NCBI GenBank assembly: GCA_007122045.1
Contig: SKJM01000526.1
Location: 1-7,353 of the forward strand
DNA length: 7,353 nucleotides
Source of the DNA: Planctomycetales bacterium
GTDB lineage: Bacteria > Planctomycetota > Planctomycetia > Pirellulales > Thermoguttaceae
Direction of reading: 5' to 3'
Positions 1-5,952 of this stretch are shown piece after piece. Each line of letters opens with the position of its first letter. The first letter of the stretch is position 1. The notes under the pieces are model-generated. The model searched no databases. It was not told the DNA's origin and was given only the letters and a program-made list of their open reading frames with translations. A program made the position numbers and the translations under genes.

Positions 1-189
1 ATCCTCTACGAGGACATCCGGGAGAAGAAGCTCCAGTTGGCCATCGGGGAGTTTTTCGAGGGACTCCTCGAGCGGGCCACGATCGACAACTACCTTGCCG
101 GCCGCAGCCAGTCCCCGCCGCGTTCCAGTGAGGGTGCGGCGACCGGTGCTCCCCAGCAGGCTGCGGCAGCGCCGCCCACCCGGCGGTGA
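1..189 (+). CDS. C-terminal fragment of an unidentified protein, possibly a parvulin-type peptidyl-prolyl isomerase
   Basis: Frame 1 is open from the first base to a TGA at 187-189, giving 62 codons with no internal start, so the 5' part lies outside the window. The first 35 or so residues look like an amphipathic helix rich in Glu, Lys and Leu (REKKLQLAIGEFFEGLLERA), followed by TIDNYLAG. After that comes a low-complexity tail rich in Pro, Ala, Gln and Ser that ends in Arg-Arg. From memory, a helix ending in 'I/V-D/E-N-Y/F-L-x-G' near the C-terminus occurs in planctomycete PpiC-type isomerases, which is the only basis for the suggested function. The catalytic domain is not in the window, so this stays tentative. 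That it is a real coding region is better supported, by frame continuity and by a stop only three bases short of the convergent frr stop. Confidence 0.5.
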   Translation: MLYEDIREKKLQLAIGEFFEGLLERATIDNYLAGRSQSPPRSSEGAATGAPQQAAAAPPTRR

Positions 190-192
190 GGC

Positions 193-753
193 TCAGCCCT
201 CCAGGACGTCCGTTTCGCGGGCTTTGGCGAGATCGTTGGCCTGCCCCTCGTACTGCTTGGTGAGGTCCTGGACCTCGTCCTTGACCGCTTGGCAGTCGTC
301 CTCGGAAAGGACCTTGGCCTTCTCGGCCTGATCGGCGGCCTTGTTGCCGTCGCGGCGGATGTTGCGGATGGCGACCTTGGTCTCCTCGCAGAGCTCGCGG
401 ATGCGGGCCACCATCCGCTTGCGGACCTCGGTGGAGAGGGGGGGGACATTGATCCGGATCAGGCGGCCGTCGCTCTGGGGGTTGAACCCCAGGTCGCTGG
501 CCTGGATGGCCTTCTCGATGTCCTTGAGCGTCCCCGGGTCGTAGGGGCGGATGACGATCTGGGTGGGCTCCGGGGCCGCGACCGAGGCGAGCTGCTTGAT
601 GGGCGTGGCCGAACCGTAGACCTCGACGCGGAGCGAGTCCACCAGGCCCGGGTTCGCGCGGCCGGTGCGGATGCCCGCCAGTGCCTCGCGGAGGACGGAA
701 ACGGCCTTCTCCATCCGCTCTTCCACGTCGAGAAGGATCTCTTCGGCGCTCAT
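193..753 (-). CDS. frr: Ribosome recycling factor
   Basis: A cytoplasmic factor that works with EF-G to split the post-termination ribosome from the mRNA. The 186-residue product matches the usual family length of about 185. The N-terminal helix leads into RTGRANP (residues 29-35). The middle holds the two-strand domain with PEPTQIVIRPYDP (61-73) and INVPPLSTEVRK (101-112). The C-terminal helices contain IRNIRRDGN (129-137), the conserved Arg-rich segment that contacts rRNA. The start is ATG at 753, preceded by an AAGGA-type ribosome binding site about 10 nt upstream (764-768). It is the last gene of the rpsB-tsf-pyrH-frr cluster, separated from pyrH by 120 bp, more than the other spacings. 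I found no convincing promoter in that gap. The stop codon is 3 bp from the stop of the convergent gene. Confidence 0.97.
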   Translation of the reverse strand: MSAEEILLDVEERMEKAVSVLREALAGIRTGRANPGLVDSLRVEVYGSATPIKQLASVAAPEPTQIVIRPYDPGTLKDIEKAIQASDLGFNPQSDGRLIRINVPPLSTEVRKRMVARIRELCEETKVAIRNIRRDGNKAADQAEKAKVLSEDDCQAVKDEVQDLTKQYEGQANDLAKARETDVLEG

Positions 754-814
754 CCTGGGGCGGTCCTTTCCGGAGTTGTCCTGAATTTCGTCCCTTCTAT
801 TCGCATCCAGCCCT

Positions 815-856
815 CCGGACGAGGGGGGGCGGAAAGCTGGTATTCTCCCCGTCCGG
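815..856 (-). repeat. Imperfect inverted repeat in the pyrH-frr gap
   Basis: CCGGAC (815-820) plus a G run pairs with CCCC and GTCCGG (847-856), giving about ten base pairs with a two-base bulge and a loop of about 20 nt. It lies in the 120-bp gap between pyrH and frr. No T run follows on the transcribed strand, so an intrinsic terminator is not supported. It may affect the pyrH to frr mRNA ratio, but this is speculative. Confidence 0.3.
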
Positions 857-873
857 GTTGCGATCCCGCGCCG

Positions 874-1626
874 CTAGACGCGCGTGGCGTGCACGCGCGT
901 CCCCACGCGTTCGCCGCGGACCGCGCGTTCGATGTTCCCCGCCTTGCGGAAGTTGAACACGAGGATCGGCATGTCGTATTCCATGCACTTGGTAATCGCC
1001 TCCGGGTCCATCACCCGCAGGTTCTGCCGCCGCACGTCGTCGTAGCTCAGTTCGCTGTACAGGACGGCGTGGGGGTTCTTTTCGGGGTCGTCGCTGTAGA
1101 CGCCGTCCACGCGGGTGGCCTTCAGGAGGATGTCGGCCTCGAGTTCCAGCGCGCGCTGGGCGGCGGCCGTATCGGTGGTGACGAACGGGCTGCCCGTGCC
1201 GGCCGCCAGGATGATGATCCGCCCCTTTTCCAAATGGCGGCGGGCGCGGCGGCGCAGGTACGGCTCGGCCACCCCGTCGATGCGCATGGCCGTCATCAGC
1301 CGCGTATCGCAGCCGAGCGATTCGAGCGAGTCCTGCAGTGCCAGGCCGTTGATGACCGTGGCCAGCATGCCCATGTAGTGGGCCGTCGCCTCGTGCACCG
1401 CCGAGGTGCCGGAGGTGAACTGGGCCCCGCGCAGGATGTTCCCCCCGCCGATGACCACCGCCATCTCGACCCCGTGGATGCGGGCGGCGGCGGTCTGCCG
1501 GGCGAGGTGCAGCACGGCATCGGTCGAGATGCCCCGCTCGCCGGCATGGACGAATCCCTCGCCGGAAATCTTCAGCACGACGCGGCGGTAGCGGGGGTCC
1601 GCCGGCGATGCGGCATCTTCCGTCAT
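874..1626 (-). CDS. pyrH: Uridylate kinase (UMP kinase)
   Basis: Catalyses UMP + ATP to UDP + ADP in the cytoplasm, for pyrimidine nucleotide synthesis. It belongs to the bacterial amino-acid-kinase fold family, not the eukaryotic UMP/CMP kinases. The product is 250 residues, slightly long because of about 12 extra N-terminal residues. The phosphate-binding start is [10 protein letters not shown] (16-25), with KISGE where KLSGE is common. It is followed by [10 protein letters not shown] (58-67), [19 protein letters not shown] (141-159), [15 protein letters not shown] (167-181) and MDPEAITKC (206-214) near the C-terminus. The start ATG at 1626 lies 4 bp after the tsf stop. Its AAGGAG ribosome binding site (1634-1639) sits inside the last codons of tsf, so the two are probably translated from one transcript. 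Coupling with translation-factor genes is the common bacterial arrangement. Confidence 0.97.
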   Translation of the reverse strand: MTEDAASPADPRYRRVVLKISGEGFVHAGERGISTDAVLHLARQTAAARIHGVEMAVVIGGGNILRGAQFTSGTSAVHEATAHYMGMLATVINGLALQDSLESLGCDTRLMTAMRIDGVAEPYLRRRARRHLEKGRIIILAAGTGSPFVTTDTAAAQRALELEADILLKATRVDGVYSDDPEKNPHAVLYSELSYDDVRRQNLRVMDPEAITKCMEYDMPILVFNFRKAGNIERAVRGERVGTRVHATRV

Positions 1627-1630
1627 GGGG

Positions 1631-2467
1631 TCACTCCTTGCCCAGTTCCCAATGCACGAACCGTTTCATTTTCATGCCGGCCTGCTTCGCCACCTGGCCG
1701 ACGGTCGTTTTGCCGTCCTCGGCCTTGACGAACACCTGGTCCTCCAGGCAGTACATGGCATAGTAGTTGCGCAGCCGGCCCTCGACCATTTTGTTGATGA
1801 TGTTCTCGGGCTTCCCTTCGCCGCGGGCGGCCTCGGCCAGGATTTCGCGCTCCTTGGCCACCTCCTCGGGGTCGAGTTCGTCTTTCGAGATGACCGTCGG
1901 CCGCATGGCGGCGATGTGCATGCAGACGTCCTTGGCCAACTCGGGCGTGCCCCCCTCGACCTCGAGCAGGACTCCGACGGCGCCGTTGTGGTGCGCGTAG
2001 CCGCCGCAGGGGCCGTCGATGCGGACCATCCGCTCGAATTGGAAGTTCTCGCGAATGCGGTTGTACAACTCGTCGAGCTGTTCCTTGAGCGGCATTCCCG
2101 GCTTGCCGGGCGAGGGCTGGGCGAGCAGCTCCTCGGGCGTGGCGGCCCCGGGGCCGGTGGCAAGCTGGCGGACCAGGCCGTCGGCCAGGGCGACGAACTC
2201 GTCATTGGCGGCCACCGGCGCGGTCTCGCACTTCAGTTCGACGATGGCCCCTGCGCCGGCGGCCATGTCGGCGTACACGGCAATGCGACCGGAGGCCGTC
2301 TTGCGGCCTGCCTGCTTCTCGGCCGTCTTCTGCCCCGCCTTGCGCAGCAGTTCAATGGCCTTCGCCTCGTCCCCGCCCGCCTCGGTCAGGGCTTTCTTAC
2401 ACTCCATCATCGGCAGTCCCGTCTTCTCGCGAAGCGACTTGACGGCGGCCGCGGTAATCTCTGCCAT
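1631..2467 (-). CDS. tsf: Elongation factor Ts
   Basis: The guanine-nucleotide exchange factor for EF-Tu. The product has 278 residues, within the family range. The N-terminal UBA-like domain contains [16 protein letters not shown] (12-27), the family signature. The core follows, with [16 protein letters not shown] (76-91). The C-terminal core subdomain contains [18 protein letters not shown] (183-200), and the tail [14 protein letters not shown] (219-232) with LEDQVFVK. The segment equivalent to E. coli TDFV, whose Asp80 and Phe81 disturb the Mg site of EF-Tu, reads TAPV (82-85), so both residues differ. I believe this is a planctomycete trait but could not check it. The ATG start is preceded by a perfect GGAGG (2476-2480) at an 8-nt spacing. 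It lies 63 bp downstream of rpsB with a GC-rich hairpin in between. Confidence 0.97.
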   Translation of the reverse strand: MAEITAAAVKSLREKTGLPMMECKKALTEAGGDEAKAIELLRKAGQKTAEKQAGRKTASGRIAVYADMAAGAGAIVELKCETAPVAANDEFVALADGLVRQLATGPGAATPEELLAQPSPGKPGMPLKEQLDELYNRIRENFQFERMVRIDGPCGGYAHHNGAVGVLLEVEGGTPELAKDVCMHIAAMRPTVISKDELDPEEVAKEREILAEAARGEGKPENIINKMVEGRLRNYYAMYCLEDQVFVKAEDGKTTVGQVAKQAGMKMKRFVHWELGKE

Positions 2468-2509
2468 GCGTATTTCCTCCGTGGGATAATGAATCTTGTA
2501 ATCGTTCCA

Positions 2510-2530
2510 TGCCTGCCGAACCGGCCGGCA
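2510..2530 (-). other. GC-rich hairpin between rpsB and tsf
   Basis: Directly after the rpsB stop, TGCC-x-GCCG and CGGC-x-GGCA form a 9-position stem with one mismatch and a three-base loop. There is no following U tract, so full termination is unlikely. It could be an attenuator, a processing site or an RNA-stability element separating the S2 and EF-Ts reading frames. Position and base pairing are visible; the role is inferred. Confidence 0.4.
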
Positions 2531-3280
2531 TCAACCGGCGACGGCCGGGACCTCGACCTCGGCTTCGGCTTCTTCTTTCCTGCCCTGCTCGGCGCCGGCC
2601 GCCACCCGGCCCGCCTCCACCGCGTCGGCCAGCAGCCCAATAATCCGGTCGATCGAACGGATGCTGTCGTCGTTGCCCGGTATCGGCAGGTCGATCAGGT
2701 CCGGGTCGCTGTCGGTGTCGATCAGGGCGATGGTGACGACGCCCAGCTTTCGGGCCTCGCGGATGGCGTTCTTTTCCTTGCGGGGATCGACGACGACCAT
2801 GCACTCGGGCAGGCGGTTCATCACCCGCACGCCGTTGAGGTTGCGGTACATCTTGCGGTACTCGCGGTTCAGCGCCGACTGCATCTTTTTCGAGTAATTC
2901 GTGAACTCCTCGCTCTCGCGAAGCGCCTCCAATTCTTCCAGCCGGGCCAGCCGGCTGCGGATGGTGCGGAAGTTCGTAAGCGTTCCGCCCAGCCAGCGGT
3001 CGCTGACAAAGGGCATGCCGCAACGGGCGGCGTGCCGCTCGATCGAGTCAGCCGCCTGCCGCTTGGTGCCCACGAACAGCACCAAGCTGTTATGGCTTGC
3101 CACCCCCTGTAGGTATTTCCTCGCCCGTAGCAGCCCGCGGATCGTCTCCCGGACGTCGATAATATGGATCAGGTTCCGCCGGGCGTAGATGTAGGGGCGC
3201 ATTTTGGGGTTCCACCGGCTTGCCCGGTGCCCAAAATGGACCCCCGCCTCAATCAACTCTTTTACTAACACTGTGGCCAA
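2531..3280 (-). CDS. rpsB: 30S ribosomal protein S2
   Basis: A small-subunit ribosomal protein; 249 residues from the start chosen here, a normal S2 length. Recognisable segments are [20 protein letters not shown] near the N-terminus, [70 protein letters not shown] and NDDSIRSI. The C-terminus ends in an acidic Glu/Ala/Val-rich tail. The frame is open up to a GTG at 3302-3304, but that codon lies in a predicted leader helix and has no ribosome binding site. TTG at 3278-3280 has GGGAGG (3290-3295) 9 nt upstream and gives the typical short start M-A-T-V-L-V-K-E-L, so it is preferred. It is first in the rpsB-tsf-pyrH-frr cluster, behind a good promoter and a foldable leader. In E. coli, S2 represses its own rpsB-tsf mRNA, and a similar control is plausible here. 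Confidence 0.95.
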   Translation of the reverse strand: MATVLVKELIEAGVHFGHRASRWNPKMRPYIYARRNLIHIIDVRETIRGLLRARKYLQGVASHNSLVLFVGTKRQAADSIERHAARCGMPFVSDRWLGGTLTNFRTIRSRLARLEELEALRESEEFTNYSKKMQSALNREYRKMYRNLNGVRVMNRLPECMVVVDPRKEKNAIREARKLGVVTIALIDTDSDPDLIDLPIPGNDDSIRSIDRIIGLLADAVEAGRVAAGAEQGRKEEAEAEVEVPAVAG

Positions 3281-3289
3281 TGGATGGGC

Positions 3290-3295
3290 CCTCCC
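3290..3295 (-). promoter_or_regulatory. Ribosome binding site of rpsB (decides a TTG start)
   Basis: The minus strand reads GGGAGG, ending 9 nt before TTG 3280. No comparable purine run precedes the upstream in-frame GTG at 3304, and the downstream GTG at 3271 would be 18 nt away. The site therefore favours TTG as the start. Confidence 0.7.
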
Positions 3296-3302
3296 GTTCG
3301 GC

Positions 3303-3406
3303 ACACCGGCTCATTCCCCATTCGGGTTAGGGGCGTCCGGCGTTGGCTTCGGTCACTTGGGGAAAAAAACACAGCTTTTCGCCGCCTGGACCGTTCAGGT
3401 GACGAA
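3303..3406 (-). promoter_or_regulatory. Structured 5' leader of the rpsB operon (candidate S2 autoregulatory leader)
   Basis: If transcription starts near 3406, the untranslated leader is about 125 nt and can fold into two domains. Domain 1 pairs 3399-3406 with 3348-3356: eight base pairs with one bulged C at 3352. It encloses a 42-nt loop with a U7 tract (around 3362-3368). Domain 2 pairs 3337-3343 with 3303-3309: seven base pairs including one G-U. It encloses an inner CCCC/GGGG stem (3330-3333 with 3316-3319). The Shine-Dalgarno lies 7 nt after domain 2. S2 leaders that bind the protein are known in other bacteria, but this fold is read by eye and its function is inferred. Confidence 0.4.
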
Positions 3407-3412
3407 TTTCGT

Positions 3413-3441
3413 AAGATACCAGCCAAGCGGTGGGGCGTCAA
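3413..3441 (-). promoter_or_regulatory. Sigma70-type promoter of the rpsB-tsf-pyrH-frr cluster
   Basis: The minus strand reads TTGACG (3436-3441, 5 of 6 to consensus), then 17 bp, then TATCTT (3413-3418, 4 of 6). The predicted start is near 3406, which is also where the first leader helix begins. It lies between the tRNA-Gln gene and rpsB on the same strand. I saw no clear intrinsic terminator after the tRNA, so some read-through into this region is possible. Confidence 0.65.
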
Positions 3442-3548
3442 CAGCCGCCCCTGGCCGCAGCGCCGGCAAGGATCGCCCCCCCAGCGTGGAATTCGAGACC
3501 GCCGCTTGAATGTCCCTAACGCCTTCCTACCCTTTTCGGGCCCGGCAG

Positions 3549-3620
3549 CTACCCGGCCAGGACTTGAACCTGGAACGAGGGAACCAAAATCCCTTGTGTT
3601 GCCAATTACACCACCGGGTA
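3549..3620 (-). tRNA. tRNA-Gln (anticodon TTG)
   Basis: A 72-nt cloverleaf on the minus strand. The acceptor TACCCGG pairs fully with CCGGGTA. The D stem is GTGT/ACAC with a short 8-nt loop. The anticodon stem AGGGA/TCCCT encloses TTTTGGT, whose anticodon TTG reads CAA and, by wobble, CAG. The variable region has four bases. The T arm is CCAGG-TTCAAGT-CCTGG. The U1-A72 pair and G73 discriminator fit known tRNA-Gln identity features. The CCA end is not encoded, since CTG follows the discriminator, so it must be added after transcription. It lies between moxR and rpsB, co-oriented with both, and has its own promoter. Confidence 0.97.
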
Positions 3621-3634
3621 GAACACCAAAGGTT

Positions 3635-3663
3635 ATCTTAGGGGAAATTCGGCGGTTGGACAA
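3635..3663 (-). promoter_or_regulatory. Probable promoter of tRNA-Gln
   Basis: The minus strand shows TTGTCC (3658-3663, 4 of 6), a 17-bp spacer, then TAAGAT (3635-3640, 4 of 6). The -10 ends 14 nt before the mature tRNA 5' end, leaving a 5' leader of about 7 nt for RNase P to remove. The spacing is ideal although the hexamers are only moderate. Confidence 0.5.
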
Positions 3664-3679
3664 GGGGGCTTGAATCCCA

Positions 3680-3697
3680 GCCGGTGGTTAGACCGGC
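3680..3697 (-). terminator. GC-rich stem-loop across the moxR stop codon (weak terminator candidate)
   Basis: GCCGGT (3680-3685) and ACCGGC (3692-3697) form a perfect 6-bp stem around a 6-nt loop that contains the moxR stop codon. No U tract follows, so it is not a classical intrinsic terminator. It could slow transcription or protect the mRNA end before the tRNA promoter 17 bp further on. Confidence 0.25.
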
Positions 3698-4626
3698 GCC
3701 GGCACGTCATCCACCAACCGCTCGACCACCGCTTCGACCGCCTCGCGCCGGTCGCCGTGGAGGTAGCCCTTGGGAATGACGCGGTGGGCGAGCACCCGCA
3801 CGGCCAATTGCTTCACGTCGTCGGGAACCGTGTACTGCCGCCCTTCGGTCAGGGCCAGTCCCTGCGCGGCCCGGTACAGCGCCAGGGCGGCCCGGGGACT
3901 GGCGCCCACGTGGAACTCCTCGCACTGCCGGGTGGCTTCGATCAGGTCCAACAAGTAACCGCGGATGGCCTGGTCCACCTCCACGGCGCGAACCTGGCGC
4001 TGAAGTTCCACGATCTGGCCACATTCGAGCACCGGTTCGAGCCGGTCGACGGGCTCGCCGTCGCGGTGGCTGGTCAGCACGTCGAGTTCCGCTTCGCGGG
4101 CCGGGTAGCCCAACGGCGTACGCAGCAGGAACCGGTCGAGCTGGCTTTCCGGCAGCGGGTAGGTGCCCTCGAACTCGATGGGGTTCTGCGTGGCAATAAC
4201 GATGAACGGCTGCGGCAACGGGTGCGTCACCCCGTCGGCCGATACCTGCCGTTCGTTCATCGCCTCCAACAGCGCGCTTTGAGTGCGGGGTGTTGCCCGG
4301 TTGATCTCGTCGGCCAACAGCACGTTGGCGAACACCGGCCCGGGGCGAAAGCGGAACTCCTGCAGGTTGCTGTCGTACAGGCTGGTGCCGGTGATGTCGC
4401 TGGGCAACAGGTCGGGCGTGAACTGGATGCGGCGGAACCGGCCGCCGAGGCTGCGGGCAAGCGCTTTGCCCAGCAGGGTCTTTCCCACGCCGGGTACGTC
4501 TTCCAGCAGCACGTGTTCCCCCGCCAGGAGGGCCACCACCACCAAGCGGATGGCATCCTCCTTGCCGAGCACGACGCTCCGGATGCACGTTTCGAGCCGT
4601 TCAATCACTTGTGCCGAGTCGACCAT
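3688..4626 (-). CDS. MoxR-family AAA+ ATPase
   Basis: An ATPase of the MoxR class. Members usually act as chaperones that mature or remodel partner complexes, often with von Willebrand factor A and DUF58 proteins. The product has 312 residues, the usual size. VVLGKEDAIRLVVVALLAGEHVLLEDVPGVGKT is the typical N-terminal run (the Walker A core GVGKT is 46-50). Walker B is LLADEINR (103-110), sensor 1 is ATQNP (145-149), and LPESQLDRF (158-166) carries the probable arginine finger. VGASPRAALALYRAAQ in the lid domain holds the sensor 2 Arg, and YTVPDDVKQLAVRVLAHR closes the domain. The start ATG at 4626 fits the family N-terminus but has no ribosome binding site. A -10-like TAATAC lies 7 nt upstream, so a leaderless mRNA is possible. 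No DUF58 or vWA gene follows; downstream are a tRNA and rpsB. The partner is therefore unknown. Confidence 0.94.
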   Translation of the reverse strand: MVDSAQVIERLETCIRSVVLGKEDAIRLVVVALLAGEHVLLEDVPGVGKTLLGKALARSLGGRFRRIQFTPDLLPSDITGTSLYDSNLQEFRFRPGPVFANVLLADEINRATPRTQSALLEAMNERQVSADGVTHPLPQPFIVIATQNPIEFEGTYPLPESQLDRFLLRTPLGYPAREAELDVLTSHRDGEPVDRLEPVLECGQIVELQRQVRAVEVDQAIRGYLLDLIEATRQCEEFHVGASPRAALALYRAAQGLALTEGRQYTVPDDVKQLAVRVLAHRVIPKGYLHGDRREAVEAVVERLVDDVPAPV

Positions 4627-4705
4627 GGCACTAGTATTACGGGAGTGGCTCCGGGCGGCAAGGGGCGGGCCAATCCGGATTATTCATCGCGATGTAGGGA
4701 CGAAA
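4627..4705. promoter_or_regulatory. Divergent regulatory region between moxR and the XylR-type regulator
   Basis: A 79-bp gap serving two divergent genes. On the minus strand TAATAC (4634-4639) could be the moxR -10, with a poor -35 TTGCCG 16 bp further upstream. On the plus strand TAGTAT (4632-4637), 17 bp after TTGTGC (4609-4614), could be a weak -10 for the regulator gene. The two -10 candidates overlap. Two small perfect palindromes are present: AATCCGGATT (4672-4681) and ATCGCGAT (4686-4693). No copy of the direct repeat found downstream at 5917-5951 occurs here, so self-regulation through that motif is not supported. Confidence 0.35.
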
Positions 4706-5911
4706 ATGAAGAGGAAGCGTTCCCCGCCGTCGAAAACGCGGCACGTGGCGCTGCTGTACCCGGTGGCGGTGCCGTGGATGGCCCAGTTCACCCGCGGCGT
4801 AACCGACTACGCCGAGCGGCACGGCCGCTGGACGCTGCTGACCAGCCCGCCCACCCTCAGCGGGGCCGACGAGCTGGCCCTGAACGTCTACAGCCTGCGC
4901 GACTGGCAGGGCGACGGCGCCATTGCGGCGTTGGGCAGCCGGGCCGAGGCCCGGGCCGCCGCCGCGCTGCCCATCCCCGTGGTCAACTTCGGCGGCGCAT
5001 TGCCCAAGAGCACCGTGCCGCGGGCGATGACCGACCACTACGCGGTCGGGCGCCTGGCGGCCGAGCACTTCCTCGAGCGGGGCTTCCCGCGATTGGCCTA
5101 TTACGGCATCCAAGGCGTCGCCTACTCGGCGCTGCGCGCACAGGGCTTCCGGCACGCGGCCGAGAAGGCGGGCGTGGCGTGCGACGTGCTCCAAGCCGCC
5201 CGTGTGCGCCACCCCCGCGCTTCCTGGCGGGAGCGCGTTCACCCGCTCGAACAGTGGCTCCGCCGCCTCGTGCCGCCGGTCGGCTTGATGGCCGTGCACG
5301 ACTACCGGGCGCGGGTGGTGATCGACGAGTGCCGGCTGCTGGGGCTGCGGGTGCCGGACGACGTGGCGGTGCTCGGGGTGGACAACGACCCGGGCGTGTG
5401 CGAGTTCGCCCAACCGACGCTCACCAGCATCGCACGGCACGCCTGGCGCAACGGGTACGAGGCGGCCGCCGTGCTCGACGCGCTGATGGCCGGCCGCGCG
5501 CCGCCGCACGCGGAGGTGCTCATCGCGCCGGAGGGCGTGGTGCGCCGGCAGTCGACCGATACGGTGGTCATCGAGCAGCCCGACGTCGCCGCGGCGGTCC
5601 GCTATATGCGCGAGCACCTGCACGAGCCGCTGGGGATTACGCAGGTGGTCGAGCAATTGGCCATCTCGCGGCGCCGGCTGGAGCAGCGGTTCCGCCGCAC
5701 GCTGCGCTGCACGCCGCACGATTACTTGTGCCGGCTGCGAGTGGAGCGGGCGAAGGAACTGCTCAGCCGCCCGGAACGCATCAAACTGCACCACGTGGCC
5801 AGCGAGTGCGGCTTAGCCGGCGCGGCCCGCCTGCGGATGGTGTTCCAGCGTTTCACCGGGCAAACCCCCATGGCCTTCCGCCGGGAGAAGCGGCGGGACG
5901 TGCCGCGGTAA
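4706..5911 (+). CDS. XylR-type transcriptional regulator (periplasmic-binding-protein-like domain plus AraC HTH)
   Basis: A 401-residue regulator close in length and architecture to E. coli XylR (392). Residues 12-285 form a LacI-like ligand-binding domain. It contains HVALLYPVAVPWMAQFTRGV (13-32), PIPVVNFGG (89-97), MTDHYAVGRLAAEHFLERGF (108-127), VGLMAVHDYRARVVIDECRLLGLRVPDDVAVLGVDND (192-228) and QPTLTSIARHAWRNGYEAA (236-254). Residues 292-398 form the AraC-type double helix-turn-helix: first ITQVVEQLAISRRRLEQRFRR (311-331), second VASECGLAGAARLRMVFQRFTGQTPMAFRR (364-393). The start ATG has AGGGA (4696-4700) 5 nt upstream. The frame stays open further upstream, but that part overlaps moxR. 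The second helix-turn-helix has AGAARL where related proteins usually have a Ser/aromatic motif. The ligand is probably a sugar or derivative, but its identity cannot be read. The likely target is the oxidoreductase immediately downstream. Confidence 0.92.
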   Translation: MKRKRSPPSKTRHVALLYPVAVPWMAQFTRGVTDYAERHGRWTLLTSPPTLSGADELALNVYSLRDWQGDGAIAALGSRAEARAAAALPIPVVNFGGALPKSTVPRAMTDHYAVGRLAAEHFLERGFPRLAYYGIQGVAYSALRAQGFRHAAEKAGVACDVLQAARVRHPRASWRERVHPLEQWLRRLVPPVGLMAVHDYRARVVIDECRLLGLRVPDDVAVLGVDNDPGVCEFAQPTLTSIARHAWRNGYEAAAVLDALMAGRAPPHAEVLIAPEGVVRRQSTDTVVIEQPDVAAAVRYMREHLHEPLGITQVVEQLAISRRRLEQRFRRTLRCTPHDYLCRLRVERAKELLSRPERIKLHHVASECGLAGAARLRMVFQRFTGQTPMAFRREKRRDVPR

Positions 5912-5916
5912 GGGGG

Positions 5917-5951
5917 TGCGCAAAACGGACTGCGAATGCGCAAAACAGTCT
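5917..5951 (+). promoter_or_regulatory. Tandem direct repeats, probable operator for the XylR/AraC-type regulator
   Basis: Two 15-bp copies, at 5917-5931 and 5937-5951, share TGCGCAAAAC and match at 13 of 15 positions. They start 20 bp apart, about two helical turns, so they face the same side of the DNA. The second copy ends one base before the -35 at 5953. AraC and XylR proteins are known to bind paired direct half-sites next to the -35 in this way. That the adjacent regulator binds here is inferred. An inverted GACTG/CAGTC pair (5929 region and 5946-5950) overlaps the same stretch. Confidence 0.6.
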
Positions 5952-5952
5952 A

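Noticed and set aside
289..1728. Long plus-strand open frame (479 codons) over frr and pyrH
   Set aside because: It lies antisense to two clearly recognisable genes, and its translation has the Gly/Ala/Val/Asp/His-rich look of a high-GC shadow frame with no known domain.
1625..3112. Long plus-strand open frame (495 codons) over tsf and rpsB
   Set aside because: It is antisense to two certain genes, with a low-complexity shadow composition and no recognisable motif.
3265..3321. Possible 18-codon upstream ORF (ATG near 3321) overlapping the rpsB start out of frame
   Set aside because: No ribosome binding site is visible, and the overlap with rpsB and lack of conservation data make it no better than chance.
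3357..3398. U7 tract in the rpsB leader as an intrinsic terminator
   Set aside because: The only stem directly before it is about four weak base pairs (CGGC/GCTG), too weak for a terminator. It is better explained as a loop inside the larger leader helix.
4625..4705. Earlier start for the XylR-type regulator (ATG at 4625)
   Set aside because: It would overlap the moxR start codon, adds a basic stretch not expected in the family, and lacks the AGGGA site that precedes ATG 4706.
4637..5794. 385-codon minus-strand open frame over the regulator
   Set aside because: It is antisense to a clear XylR-type protein and is His/Arg/Gln-rich with no motif.
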